This document shows positions 7,969 through 16,656 of a DNA stretch of 64,000 nt, in pieces. Position 1 is the first letter of the stretch; every line of letters begins with the position of its first letter. A model generated the notes under the pieces. That model saw nothing but the letters and a program-made list of their open reading frames with translations. It did no database searches and was not told the origin of the DNA. The DNA comes from Deltaproteobacteria bacterium (GTDB taxonomy: Bacteria; Myxococcota; Kuafuiibacteriia; Kuafuiibacteriales; Kuafuiibacteriaceae), in contig WYAZ01000143.1 of assembly GCA_011526105.1 (NCBI GenBank), positions 1 through 64,000 of the forward strand, in the 5' to 3' direction. Both the position numbers and the translations under genes were made by a program.

Positions 7969-9471
7969 TCAGGCCGGTAGGTCGACTCGAAACGTCGTGC
8001 CCCCGCCCGACCGACTCGATGCCGTCACCCTTCCGCCGTGCCCCTGAATCACCTCCCGCACATACGGCAGGCCGAGTCCGCGCCCCGTGCGTTTGGTCGT
8101 GAAGCCCGCATCAAACGCGAGCTCGAGCGCGCGAACGTCCATGCCGGGGCCGTCGTCGGTAAAGGTGATGCGAACCCGGCGGCCGAGCGGGGTCTCGATC
8201 AGACCCGTGCAAATGTCCAGGGTGCCGCCCGAAGGCATGGCCTGGCGCACGTTTTGAGCGAGGTTTTCAAAGGCCACGGTGATGAGATCCGCATCGAGCT
8301 TCAGCTCCGGAAGTGGCTCCTGAACGTCGAGGCGAACCGTGATGTCTGAGCCAAAGACCGCGCGCTGTGCTTCGACAAAGGCCGTAAGAAGCTCGCCGAG
8401 TTGAATCTCGGACATCGCGTCGAGCTGCACACGACCCATGCGTTCGAAGCCACGAATCGAGCGCTCGAGCTGGCCCGACTTCGCCACGATGAGATCCAGG
8501 TACTTTGAATCGACTGGCGAACCCGTACGCTGAGACTCGAGAAGAAGCTGAGCCGCACCTCGAATGGCCGCGAGCGGGTTCAATAGATCATGCGTCATCT
8601 GGTCGGCCAACGCGCCGGTGGTGAGCAGTTGCTGTTGTCGCGCTCGTTTCTCGAGCACCGCGCGGGCGACGGGCAAGAGCACCGCAAAGAAGAGCCCCGC
8701 AAACCAAAGACTGGGCAGCAGCCAGGACAACAGCCCCGACTTCGGCGCTCGGGTGAAGACAAAAAGCGCCGCGAGCACCCCGAGACTGAAGAGCCCCGCG
8801 ACCAGAAGAACGCTCCTCGTGATGCCCGTAAACAACCCTGAGCGAACGATGAGGAGCGCGAGGACCGCGGTGGCGATGACGAGCCCCAAGGAGGCGAGAC
8901 GAGGAACCGGCGCTCCGGTCAAGGCCAACAGATCGACAGTGACGCCGCCGATACCGAAGGCGGTCGCGATGAGCAGCACCAAGGTGCGCGCCCTCTCTTG
9001 CTCAGGACTCCCACGCAGGTGTGCGATGAGCCTCGATCCGAGCCAAAGCATGCTGGGGGCCAAACCCAAGAGCATGGCGCCGGCCCAGATTGCGCTTCCG
9101 GCAAACGAGCTCAGAGCCCCACCCGAGAACGAGAGGAGGCAGAGCACACCGAGAGCGGCGAAGTAGATGTACAGAACGCGCATGCGGGCGGAGAACTCTC
9201 GTCGCAGTCCGAGGAATCCGGCGAGCACCGCGATGAGGGCCGCGCTCGCCCACGAAGCAAACGCGTACTCGATCCAGCGCCAAGCGGGGTGTGCGTACAG
9301 ATCGTCGGCGACGTCTGCGAAGCAGTACCCGGCCAGCAAGACCGACATCAGGCCCAGTGCCGTGGTCAGATTGCCCGAGGTCCGCAGGCGGGCCATGAGG
9401 AGCGCGATGCCCAGAAACGCCGCCCCCGAGACCGCCGCCAGGACCTCCTCGATGCCCATCGCGCGCATCAT
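7969..9471 (-). CDS. Membrane sensor histidine kinase
   Basis: A 500-residue kinase. About nine hydrophobic helices fill residues 5-275, with no obvious periplasmic sensor loop. The cytoplasmic half then has the phosphoacceptor box ADQMTHDLLNPLAAIRG (His near residue 293), the N box VAFENLAQNVRQAM, G1 DDGPGMD and the G2 region TKRTGRGLGLPYV. It autophosphorylates on His and would pass phosphate to a response regulator. The best candidate is the NtrC-family regulator at 10873, separated only by a divergently transcribed barrel gene. The start used is the first of two ATGs, within 80 bases of the divergent gene, so one short region must control both. The signal may come from within the membrane or from the adjacent barrel protein. 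Confidence 0.93.
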   Translation of the reverse strand: MMRAMGIEEVLAAVSGAAFLGIALLMARLRTSGNLTTALGLMSVLLAGYCFADVADDLYAHPAWRWIEYAFASWASAALIAVLAGFLGLRREFSARMRVLYIYFAALGVLCLLSFSGGALSSFAGSAIWAGAMLLGLAPSMLWLGSRLIAHLRGSPEQERARTLVLLIATAFGIGGVTVDLLALTGAPVPRLASLGLVIATAVLALLIVRSGLFTGITRSVLLVAGLFSLGVLAALFVFTRAPKSGLLSWLLPSLWFAGLFFAVLLPVARAVLEKRARQQQLLTTGALADQMTHDLLNPLAAIRGAAQLLLESQRTGSPVDSKYLDLIVAKSGQLERSIRGFERMGRVQLDAMSEIQLGELLTAFVEAQRAVFGSDITVRLDVQEPLPELKLDADLITVAFENLAQNVRQAMPSGGTLDICTGLIETPLGRRVRITFTDDGPGMDVRALELAFDAGFTTKRTGRGLGLPYVREVIQGHGGRVTASSRSGGGTTFRVDLPA

Positions 9472-9548
9472 AGACGGATTCGCATCGGCGTCGACGGGCG
9501 CAACGCTTGAAGGCGTGTAGCCGTCGTGGCATCCCCAAGCTTCCAGGC

Positions 9549-10865
9549 GTGTTCGACCGTCATTCCATCCCTGTCGCCTTCGTGTTGGGCGTACTTTCGA
9601 TGACTTCGGTCGGCTCGCTGGGCGCCGAGGAGGCTGTGGCGAAGCTCGACCGCTACGAATGGGGTGCGATCCCCGCTTTGGCCTACGACAGCGACCTTGG
9701 CCTCGGTTTCGGCGCGCTCTCCAGCCTCACGCGGTTTCGCACCGGGTTCGAGCCCTTCGCCTGGCGGCTCGAGCTGCACCTGTTTGCGAGCGCCAAGCTC
9801 GCGCCCGATGACTCCGTCGAGCTGCCGTTTCATAGCCACTATCTGCAGCTCGACGTCCTCCGGTTCCTCGTCGACCACCTCCGTCTCAACGCCGAGCTCG
9901 CGTTTCGCCGCTTCTCGAACTCGGGCTACTACGGACTCGGCAATCAGTTGGCGCCCGAGACACCACCCTCGAGCCTCGAAACAGACCCGGAGATCCTGCG
10001 CCGCTTCAACCAGTACGACCGCACGTTCCCGAGCCTCCTGCTGCGCGGTCGATGGGCGATCTTCGACACACCGGTGCCTGTCGGGAAGCGTCGGCTCGAG
10101 TTCTTTGGCGGGCTCGGCGTGTCACACAGCCGCATCTCGCTCTACCCCGGCAGCAAGCTCGAGCTCGATCTCGCGGAGACCACGCGCGACACCGAGGATG
10201 GCCGCATCCTATCTGGGCTCCTCCTCGGGCTTCGGGACCATGTGCTGCTCGACTTCGTTCTGGGCCTTCTATGGGACACGAGAGATCACGAGTTTAGGCC
10301 GAGTGATGGCACCTTCACCGAGCTCTCCGTGCGGGCGTCTCCGGGGGTCGCGGAGGGGCTGGCCTACGTGGGTGTGCACTTCGCCACGAGCTGGTTTGCG
10401 AGCTTGGCGGGGCAGTGGCTCGCGGTCGGCGCGAGGTTTCTCGTGGATGCGCTCGTGGGTGACCCGCCGCTCTACGAACTCGCCCGCTACGGCGGCCTTC
10501 GCCCCGAGGATGGACCGGGAGGCGGGCGCTCGATGCGCGGTGTCCGGCTTCAGCGACTGCACGGCAAGATCAAGACTTTGCTCAACTTAGAGATCCGATC
10601 CGAGCTCGCGTCCTATGAACTCTTCGAGGCCAGGCATCGCGCCGGCCTGAGCCTCTTCACCGACACCGGTCGGGTGTTTGCGGACTGGGACGAGACCTTA
10701 ATTCGCGATGTGCCCGTTGATTCACCCTTTGGCGCTTTCCACCTCGGCCTAGGCGCGGGAGTTCGCTACCACTGGGGCGAGGCTTTTGTATTGAGAGCCG
10801 ACGTTGGATACTCGCCTACCGACGAGACGACCGGGGTCTATATCGACATCGGGCAGGTCTTCTGA
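9549..10865 (+). CDS. Omp85/BamA-TamA-like surface antigen barrel
   Basis: A 438-residue outer-membrane protein. The GTG at 9549 gives a signal peptide (PVAFVLGVLSMTSVGSLGA cut before EEA); a TTG at 9507 adds 14 residues. The mature part matches the bacterial surface antigen barrel. It has repeated amphipathic strands, SGYYGLGN, LFTDTGRVFADWDE and a terminal GVYIDIGQVF ending in Phe. There is no room for more than a short N-terminal region, so POTRA domains are absent. This resembles the short calcineurin-associated or patatin-type barrels rather than BamA. It is eight bases upstream of a response regulator gene and divergent from a histidine kinase gene, so this barrel may be the object of that signalling pair. 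Confidence 0.8.
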   Translation: MFDRHSIPVAFVLGVLSMTSVGSLGAEEAVAKLDRYEWGAIPALAYDSDLGLGFGALSSLTRFRTGFEPFAWRLELHLFASAKLAPDDSVELPFHSHYLQLDVLRFLVDHLRLNAELAFRRFSNSGYYGLGNQLAPETPPSSLETDPEILRRFNQYDRTFPSLLLRGRWAIFDTPVPVGKRRLEFFGGLGVSHSRISLYPGSKLELDLAETTRDTEDGRILSGLLLGLRDHVLLDFVLGLLWDTRDHEFRPSDGTFTELSVRASPGVAEGLAYVGVHFATSWFASLAGQWLAVGARFLVDALVGDPPLYELARYGGLRPEDGPGGGRSMRGVRLQRLHGKIKTLLNLEIRSELASYELFEARHRAGLSLFTDTGRVFADWDETLIRDVPVDSPFGAFHLGLGAGVRYHWGEAFVLRADVGYSPTDETTGVYIDIGQVF

Positions 10866-10872
10866 GGACGTG

Positions 10873-12246
10873 ATGGTCAAGAGCGAGCGACGAGTTCTGG
10901 TGGTCGAGGACGACGAGGGGCTCGGTCTCGTGCTCGCGGGCATTCTCACGCAAGCTGGGTTTCAGGCGGAGCACGTGCTCACCGCGGAGGCCGGCCTTTC
11001 CGTGCTCGAGCGCGAGCCCTTCGACGCCGTGCTCACCGACTTGCGACTGCCGGGTCTAGATGGTCTCGGTCTTTTGAAGCGGGTGCAGGCCATGGGCGTA
11101 GGGGTGCCCGTGCTGATGCTGACCGCGCACGGCTCCATAGGCACCGCGGTCGAGGCGATGCGAAGCGGCGCTTCGGACTTTCTCCAGAAGCCTTTCGATC
11201 GTGAAGAGATCCTCTACGCGCTCGAGAAGGCACTTCGTGGTCACGAGAGAGCGGCCGAAGCGGCCCCTGCGCGCCCCCGGGCCGATGGTGGTCCCTTGGG
11301 CGAATCCGCGAGCATGAAGCTCTGCGCCAAAGACATGGCCAAGGCTGCGCGTGTCATTGCCACCGTTCTTTTGCGAGGCGAGAGCGGAACCGGCAAGGAA
11401 GTCGCGGCGCGATGGATACACGCTTCGAGCGACCGCGCAGCCCGCGCGTTCATTCCCGTTCACTGCGGCGCGCTTCCCGAGGCGTTGCTCGAGAGTGAGC
11501 TGTTTGGCTATCAGAAGGGTGCGTTTACCGGTGCGGCTCAAAACAAGCCTGGGCGTGTGGAGCTCGCGGAGGGCGGTACGCTCTTTCTCGACGAGATCGG
11601 CGACATCAGCCCCAGCATCCAGGTGAAGCTCCTGCGGCTGCTTCAAGAGAAGGAGTACCAGCCGCTCGGCGCGCAGAAGTGCCGCAGCGCCAACGTGCGC
11701 TTCATCGCCGCCACGCATCGCGATCTCGAAGCCATGGTCGCGCGTGGTGAGTTTCGAGAGGACCTCTACTATCGGCTCAACGTTCTGCCCATCTGGCTCC
11801 CCCCGCTGCGCGAGCGCGGTGAGGACGTTTCGATTTTGGCCAGGCACTTCCTCGGCAAGCTCGGTCGTGACCAGGGCAGAAGAGAGCAGCGGTTCTCGGA
11901 GGGCGCGCTCTTCGCGCTTCGGGCCCACGGATGGCCGGGCAACGTGCGGGAGCTGGAGAACGTCGTCGAGCGGCTCGTGGTCTTCTCAGAGACGGAGCTC
12001 ATCGACGAGTCGGACGTGCAGCGCGAGCTGGAGCGCCTCAAGCCACGATCCTCGATGGCGCCGGAACGGGCCGATGCAGCCACCCCTGCATCAGCCAGCT
12101 TGGGAGCGCATCGCGCGGTGGCGGAGAAGGCGGCGATCGAGGATGCGCTGCAGCGCTGCCAAGGGAACCGCACGCAGGCCGCTCGCCTCCTGGGCGTGAG
12201 CCGAAGGACGCTCTACACGCGACTCAGCGAGCTTGGTCTCGCGTGA
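10873..12246 (+). CDS. NtrC-family response regulator (sigma-54 activator)
   Basis: A 457-residue, three-domain regulator. The receiver (1-120) has Asp56 in VLTDLRLPGLDG, Thr84 and Lys106. The AAA+ domain has Walker A GESGTGKE (169-176), the sigma-54 contact loop GAFTGA (216-221), Walker B GGTLFLDEIGD and the arginine-finger region near FREDLYYRLNVL. The C-terminus is a Fis-type helix-turn-helix (CQGNRTQAARLLGVSRRTLY). When phosphorylated it should oligomerise and open sigma-54 promoters. The ATG at 10873 follows the barrel stop by eight bases; an upstream in-frame GTG/ATG at 10804 would overlap that gene and is rejected. The likely partner is the kinase at 7969-9471. The last 23 bases overlap the convergent downstream gene. 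Confidence 0.95.
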   Translation: MVKSERRVLVVEDDEGLGLVLAGILTQAGFQAEHVLTAEAGLSVLEREPFDAVLTDLRLPGLDGLGLLKRVQAMGVGVPVLMLTAHGSIGTAVEAMRSGASDFLQKPFDREEILYALEKALRGHERAAEAAPARPRADGGPLGESASMKLCAKDMAKAARVIATVLLRGESGTGKEVAARWIHASSDRAARAFIPVHCGALPEALLESELFGYQKGAFTGAAQNKPGRVELAEGGTLFLDEIGDISPSIQVKLLRLLQEKEYQPLGAQKCRSANVRFIAATHRDLEAMVARGEFREDLYYRLNVLPIWLPPLRERGEDVSILARHFLGKLGRDQGRREQRFSEGALFALRAHGWPGNVRELENVVERLVVFSETELIDESDVQRELERLKPRSSMAPERADAATPASASLGAHRAVAEKAAIEDALQRCQGNRTQAARLLGVSRRTLYTRLSELGLA

Positions 12247-12874
12247 GTCCGGCCGACCCGCACATCTCTCGAAACCGTGCTCGCTCCTCCTTCGAGAGCA
12301 CCCTCGGCGTCACCGCCGGCTGACCGCGCTCATCAAAGAACGGACTCGGCTTCACCAGGCCCAAAAGGTGAGCTCGCGCGACGATGCGCATCGCACGAAG
12401 CACCATCGAGAGCGGGAACTTCGGGTGTGTGCCTGGCGGAAGCTGGCCGGGTCCGTACTGCCCTTGAACTCGGCCGAGCACGGGACCGAGGTCTCGATCG
12501 CGTGCACCCGCATCCGGGCCGTGGTCCATGAAGAGATGCGGGATCCCCACCACTGCGATTCGGGCCGACGAGGCGCAGTTGCCGGCCGGGGTCTTGCAGC
12601 ACTCGGTGTACCAACGCATCGCGCCCTTTGGACCCAGGCGCAGACATCGGAGCTGCTCCGTACCTTCCTGAATCTCGACCTGCCCGAGCGCGAGCTGAAA
12701 GACCTCGGTTCCGCCGTTCTTGTCGAGCACGTCCGAACTGCGCCCGATCGCATGTGCATAGGTCTGACAATCGATGCACATACACACCGCGCGCACGCCG
12801 CTGTTCGGAGAGACCGCCCGCGCCACGCCGCGCACCTTCCCGCAGGTGCATCGGAGTCGGACCTCGATGGGCAT
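12224..12874 (-). CDS. DUF6151-like, GFA/CENP-V-type zinc-binding protein
   Basis: A 216-residue protein starting MPIEVRLRCTCGKVRGVARA. Cysteine motifs in order are CTCGK, CMCIDCQTYAHA and WYTECCKTP. These are the layout of the DUF6151 group related to glutathione-dependent formaldehyde-activating (GFA) enzymes, which bind two zinc ions. The C-terminal half has the basic stretch ARAHLLGLVKPSPFFDERGQP. It is probably a cytoplasmic oxidoreductase or thiol-adduct lyase with unknown substrate. An upstream ATG at 12916 would overlap the neighbouring lipoprotein gene and is rejected. It overlaps the end of the response regulator gene by 23 bases, tail to tail, and lies 23 bases after the lipoprotein stop, so those two may form an operon. 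Confidence 0.7.
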   Translation of the reverse strand: MPIEVRLRCTCGKVRGVARAVSPNSGVRAVCMCIDCQTYAHAIGRSSDVLDKNGGTEVFQLALGQVEIQEGTEQLRCLRLGPKGAMRWYTECCKTPAGNCASSARIAVVGIPHLFMDHGPDAGARDRDLGPVLGRVQGQYGPGQLPPGTHPKFPLSMVLRAMRIVARAHLLGLVKPSPFFDERGQPAVTPRVLSKEERARFREMCGSAGLTRDQAR

Positions 12875-12897
12875 CAGCTTCGCTCGCGTGCGAGCGC

Positions 12898-14271
12898 TCA
12901 GTCCGCCGCCGGGCACATGGGAGGGTTATTGCACGATCCCGTCATCGGCTTCGGTTCGGTCTGCTTGCAGAACGCGATGTCACTGAAGGTGTTGGTCGCG
13001 GTCATGTCGGTGTCGGCGCCGGTCCAGCCGCGGTCGATGCCGTTGGAGGCGCTGAACCGGATCTCGGTCGACTGAATGAACGCTGAAGGCGCGCCCTCGT
13101 TGAGCGAGAAGTAGACCGCGCCCATCGTCTGCTGTTGGCTGGCGGAAGCAGCCTTCGGCGTACCGCAAGAGAAGCTTCGGGTGCCGGTGTTCTCGTTGCC
13201 TGCGTAGAGGATCTGCGCAAACGCGATGGCCGAGGTCGGTGAGACGTCCTCGTGGAAGTTGATCCCCAGCCAATCGCCTGGCTGCGGCACGTCGGCGGCG
13301 GAGGTGAAGACGATGGGCTCCGCGAGCGAACCCACCGCCACCAGCGTGGCTTGTGCACCCTCGATGGTCAGCCCGGACACGGCGGTGAATCTGAGCTCGA
13401 CCCCCGCGCTCAGGGTGAGCTTCGAGGTCGTCGCATCCTGAGGCGCGCCGACCACGAGGTACTTGGGGGCGTCGGTCTCGCCCGCGATCTCGTAGGGCAC
13501 GCCGAGGTCGTCCCAGGTGGACTCGACAATGAGCCCATCGATGCCGAGCCGCTCCGAGGTTCGGACCAAGACCGCGTCACGACCGTTGCCGGTGTATTTT
13601 CCGGAGGGCAGCGTCGTTGCGGACCAGGCGTTGGTCACGATCGGGAACCGCGTCGCGCCTTCGATGGTCAGGTTGTTCGAGCCGTCGATAAACGCTGCGT
13701 TGGAAGACAGATGAACCCCGTTCGAGCCGGAGCCGCGAATGATCACGCTGACAGTTTCGAGCATGGGCACCAAAGACTCGGTGCGAGAGCCCTCGACCCG
13801 AATGACGCCGTGTTGCTCCGAGATGCTGAGCGGCGCGAGAAAACCGCCGTTCTCCAAGGTGGTGTGCAAGAAGTGTAGGGGCGACTCCGCACGAATGGCG
13901 ACGATGGAGCCCCAGGCCGCCCCGGCCTCGAGCGGCTCGAAACGCACGCGCTTCGTGCTCTCGCCGTTGGCCCGGAGCTTACCGCTGACGTTGATGTCTC
14001 GCGTGGCCCCCACGCGCACCACCGCGCAAGCCTCGATGTCGAGCTCGGCGCCGGCCGAGATGCTGAGTCCATCCGGCACGAGGTGCGGGCTGGCCGCCAG
14101 CGTCCAGGTCTCGCTCGTCTCGAGGAATGGACCGTGGGTGGTTCCGTCTCCCGTGATCTCCGGGCACTCATCGGCGGGCTCGGGGGGTGTATCGTCGCCG
14201 CAGGCGAGCATCGAGGCGGCGAGGGTGAGCAGCAGGACGAAACAGGAAGTGGCCCGAGACGATGAGCGCAT
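12898..14271 (-). CDS. Secreted lipoprotein with beta-helix-like repeats
   Basis: A 457-residue protein with a lipoprotein signal (LLLTLAASMLAC, Cys24) followed by GDDTPPEPADECPE, a typical linker for a surface lipoprotein. The body is a series of short repeats of the kind LSAGVELRFTAVSGLTIEGA, then TLVAVGSLAEPIVFTSA and WLGINFHEDV. These recur in right-handed beta-helix proteins of myxobacteria, where a value of zero-width anchors is repeated around a solenoid. It has eight or nine cysteines in the last 130 residues. No catalytic residues are recognised. Its likely role is a surface adhesin or matrix component; this is inferred from the architecture only. Confidence 0.7.
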   Translation of the reverse strand: MRSSSRATSCFVLLLTLAASMLACGDDTPPEPADECPEITGDGTTHGPFLETSETWTLAASPHLVPDGLSISAGAELDIEACAVVRVGATRDINVSGKLRANGESTKRVRFEPLEAGAAWGSIVAIRAESPLHFLHTTLENGGFLAPLSISEQHGVIRVEGSRTESLVPMLETVSVIIRGSGSNGVHLSSNAAFIDGSNNLTIEGATRFPIVTNAWSATTLPSGKYTGNGRDAVLVRTSERLGIDGLIVESTWDDLGVPYEIAGETDAPKYLVVGAPQDATTSKLTLSAGVELRFTAVSGLTIEGAQATLVAVGSLAEPIVFTSAADVPQPGDWLGINFHEDVSPTSAIAFAQILYAGNENTGTRSFSCGTPKAASASQQQTMGAVYFSLNEGAPSAFIQSTEIRFSASNGIDRGWTGADTDMTATNTFSDIAFCKQTEPKPMTGSCNNPPMCPAAD

Positions 14272-14386
14272 GAAGACTCCAGAGGTTGAAGCGAAGGACG
14301 ACGCGCTTCTCCATTAACACGGCTACCCCAGGCTTTGAAGCTGGGGGGCCCGTCAGTGGGCGTCACCCTTCATGCTCGGGCAGATC

Positions 14387-14956
14387 TCAGACCGCAGAGC
14401 GTTCGAGTAGATCGAGCGGAAACTCGCACTCGCGCTTCATGCGGCACCGGCCGCAGGGCCCACCTCGCCACAACCGCTCGTAGTAGGCCTGGACCTGATC
14501 GATCATCTGCTCGTCCCGGCTGAGGATCCCGAGCTCGAAGTTGCGCCGGTCCGTACCCTTGGCGCCCAAACCCGCGCCCGTCCAGTTCGCGCTCCCCAGG
14601 TACAAGAGGGCGCCGTCCACGAGGATGATCTTGCTGTGGACTCGAGGACACATCCGGAGTTCGAGGCGCTTCATCAGCCCGGGATGCCGGTCGAACTCGC
14701 TGCGAAAAGGTCGCGACGGAAGCGAGGCGTGCAGGATGCGCAGCTCGACCCCGCGCCGGGCGAGGCGGTCGAGCTCGCTCACGATCGAAGCGTAGCGGCC
14801 GCGCTTTCGAGTCTGGACCATGAGGCCCTTGAGGTTGGCGGTGGCAATCCAGACGCTGACTTCGGAACGAAGCACCGCCTCGATCACGTCCTCATAGTGA
14901 GAGTGACCCGCGATGAGATCGAAGGCGGCGGACTCGTAGCGCGTCCGGAAGTCCAT
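14387..14956 (-). CDS. Phospholipase D-like protein with one HKD motif
   Basis: A 189-residue protein with a single HKD motif, HSKIILVDGALLYLGSANW (His107, Lys109, Asp114 and the GSxN that follows). Single-motif members act as dimers, as in Nuc endonuclease and some minicell or defence nucleases. The N-terminus has DVIEAVLRSEVSVWIATANL, the standard strand before the active site. The C-terminus adds CGRCRMKREC, three cysteines that may bind zinc. There is no signal peptide, so it is probably cytoplasmic, unlike secreted phospholipases. The substrate (DNA, RNA or phospholipid) cannot be read from the sequence. It stands alone between two envelope genes on the same strand. Confidence 0.8.
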   Translation of the reverse strand: MDFRTRYESAAFDLIAGHSHYEDVIEAVLRSEVSVWIATANLKGLMVQTRKRGRYASIVSELDRLARRGVELRILHASLPSRPFRSEFDRHPGLMKRLELRMCPRVHSKIILVDGALLYLGSANWTGAGLGAKGTDRRNFELGILSRDEQMIDQVQAYYERLWRGGPCGRCRMKRECEFPLDLLERSAV

Positions 14957-15006
14957 CCGGAGAGCTTAGGCGAGGCGGGTGAGGAGCTCCAGAAAACGGA
15001 GCGAGA

Positions 15007-15528
15007 TCACTCGGTGGTGCCGGTGGCGACGTCCGTGCCCCAGAGCACGCGGAACTCGGCGCGGCGGTTCTGAGCCCAAGCCGACTCGCCCGAGCCCGAG
15101 GCGGCGGGCTTCTCTTCGCCGTAGGAGATGCTCTGGACCTGCTGGGGTCCGGCGCCCGCGCGCACCAAGTAGTCGAGGACCGCCTTGGCGCGTTTCTCGC
15201 CGAGAGAGAGGTTGTACTCGGAGGTGCCTTGCTCGTCCGCGTGACCCTGGACCTCCACCTTCACGGTGGAGTTCGCGAGCAGGATCTTGGCGTTATCGGC
15301 GAGCGCGTTCTTCGTGTCTTCGTTGAGATCGAAGGAGTCGAGCGCGAAGTGCACCCGATTGAAGTTGGCGATGAGCTTCGCCACGCTCTCGGGGATCTCT
15401 TCCTTCTTCTTCGAGGTCTCCGCGTTGGCCGCGGGCATGGCCTCCTCGGCCGGCGGCGGCGTGCTGGCGCAACCCAGGGCCAGCGAGGCGGCGAGTGCGA
15501 ACGATCCGATGGTGGTGATGGTCTTCAT
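15007..15528 (-). CDS. pal: Peptidoglycan-associated lipoprotein
   Basis: A 173-residue lipoprotein of the OmpA family. The signal peptide ends LAASLALGC (Cys20), then a Pro/Ala/Glu-rich linker and an OmpA domain from about residue 55. Pal landmarks are present: VHFALDSFDLNEDTKNAL, VEVQGHADEQGTSEYNLSLG, KRAKAVLDYL, SISYGEEKPA and NRRAEF. It anchors the outer membrane to peptidoglycan and normally partners TolB. No tolQRA-tolB genes are in this window, so here pal is separate from its usual cluster. The gene is preceded by a good sigma-70-type promoter. Confidence 0.92.
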   Translation of the reverse strand: MKTITTIGSFALAASLALGCASTPPPAEEAMPAANAETSKKKEEIPESVAKLIANFNRVHFALDSFDLNEDTKNALADNAKILLANSTVKVEVQGHADEQGTSEYNLSLGEKRAKAVLDYLVRAGAGPQQVQSISYGEEKPAASGSGESAWAQNRRAEFRVLWGTDVATGTTE

Positions 15529-15552
15529 GGTGGTTTTGACTCCCTCGACCTG

Positions 15553-15581
15553 TGACTAGAGCAGGCGCCAGGACGGGTCAA
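15553..15581 (-). promoter_or_regulatory. Sigma-70-type promoter of pal
   Basis: On the minus strand, TTGACC (15581-15576), 17 bases, then TAGTCA (15558-15553). The -35 is near consensus and the spacing is ideal; the -10 is weak. It lies about 25 bases before the pal start codon. Confidence 0.55.
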
Positions 15582-15633
15582 GCGCAGCCGTGTCGCAGGG
15601 GGCGTGAAGGGGCCACAACAGGAAGACCAGACC

Positions 15634-16599
15634 CTAGATCTCGGGCGCCGAGGTCATCTCTTGGCGCCTCGACTCGGGCCTGAGCCAGTCGAGCACCCGC
15701 ACCCGCTCCGGCCACTCCGGGCCCGGAAAGCGTTGCTCGTCCGCGAAGGCGGCGAGCAGGGCCTCCTTCTCTCGGTAGCGCTCAAAGACCCACCGGGCGC
15801 GGCCTTCCTCGCTCGTGGGCAGCTCGCGGACCTCAAAGCGACGCACGTTCACCTCGATCCTCTTCACCTTGCGCTCGAAGCAGTTCACCAAGGTGGGCGT
15901 GAAGTCTGGGTAGGCGATGGTGACGTCGTAGACCGCGTTCAAGTGGTCGCCGAGGCCCTCGAGGCTCGCCACGAAGCCTTTGGTTCGCGGAACCAGGGTG
16001 CGCTCGGGCACCATCATGCCGCGGTCCTTCGCAAACTTCTGCGCCGCCTCGAGCTTGGCCTTGGTGAGGCGTGTACCCTCGAGGAAGGAGACGAGAAAGA
16101 TGGGGATGTTCTCGGCCTTGTACTTCTCGAACAGGCGGCGCACGCCCTCTTTGTCCTGCGCCCAGTCTCGCTTGACGAAGATGCAGTCGAGGAACTTCAT
16201 GCCCCAGCCGAAGCCTGGGAAGTACTTAATCACGTCCTTGACGAAGAACTTCGTGTCGCCCAGGCGGCCGCAGCGCCAGTTCAGGCACAGGACCACCATG
16301 ATGTCGGCCATGCTCTGGTGATTGGGCAGGACGAGGGCGTTTTCGCGCTGGGGGACGCGGTCGCCGGTGAAGCGCACCTCGATCTTGTTCTGCAGCTCGC
16401 CCATCAAGACCCACAGGCCCCAGATGGACCGAGCGCACCACCGGTTGATGCCGCGAAACAGAGGCCGCGAGAATGGGTAGACGAGCATGCTCGCCATCTG
16501 AATCGAGTTGAGGACGAAGATCAGATAAAGGAACGAGAGGACCCCGGTTCCGAGCCCGTAGATTCGCTCTAGAGCCGCCATCGGGGTCAGTGGTACCAA
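15634..16599 (-). CDS. YihG-type 1-acylglycerol-3-phosphate acyltransferase
   Basis: A 321-residue PlsC-superfamily membrane enzyme. A hydrophobic N-terminal helix (about residues 15-45) is followed by the acyltransferase motifs PNHQSMADIMVVL (catalytic His and Asp), the FVKRDW region and FLEGTRLTKAK. The wording FLEGTR and the segment VTIAYPDFTPT match the YihG subgroup rather than the short PlsC of phospholipid synthesis. It should move an acyl chain to lysophosphatidic acid or a related lysophospholipid at the inner membrane. A second ATG at residue 7 could be the start. It is monocistronic, in line with pal but 105 bases from it. Confidence 0.88.
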   Translation of the reverse strand: MVPLTPMAALERIYGLGTGVLSFLYLIFVLNSIQMASMLVYPFSRPLFRGINRWCARSIWGLWVLMGELQNKIEVRFTGDRVPQRENALVLPNHQSMADIMVVLCLNWRCGRLGDTKFFVKDVIKYFPGFGWGMKFLDCIFVKRDWAQDKEGVRRLFEKYKAENIPIFLVSFLEGTRLTKAKLEAAQKFAKDRGMMVPERTLVPRTKGFVASLEGLGDHLNAVYDVTIAYPDFTPTLVNCFERKVKRIEVNVRRFEVRELPTSEEGRARWVFERYREKEALLAAFADEQRFPGPEWPERVRVLDWLRPESRRQEMTSAPEI

Positions 16600-16656
16600 G
16601 GCTGATCTCGCCTTGCCCAGCGAACACTGGCGCGGGCGAGCGCCGAAGCCGGAGGG

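Noticed and set aside
8940-8960. CCGATA within the histidine kinase gene as a fourth FliA-like site
   Set aside because: No GCAAC at the required 15-base spacing, and it lies inside coding sequence.
9526-9545. A possible sigma-54 site upstream of the Omp85-type barrel
   Set aside because: TGGCAT and the downstream GC are separated by nine, not ten bases between GG and GC, and the flanks match poorly.
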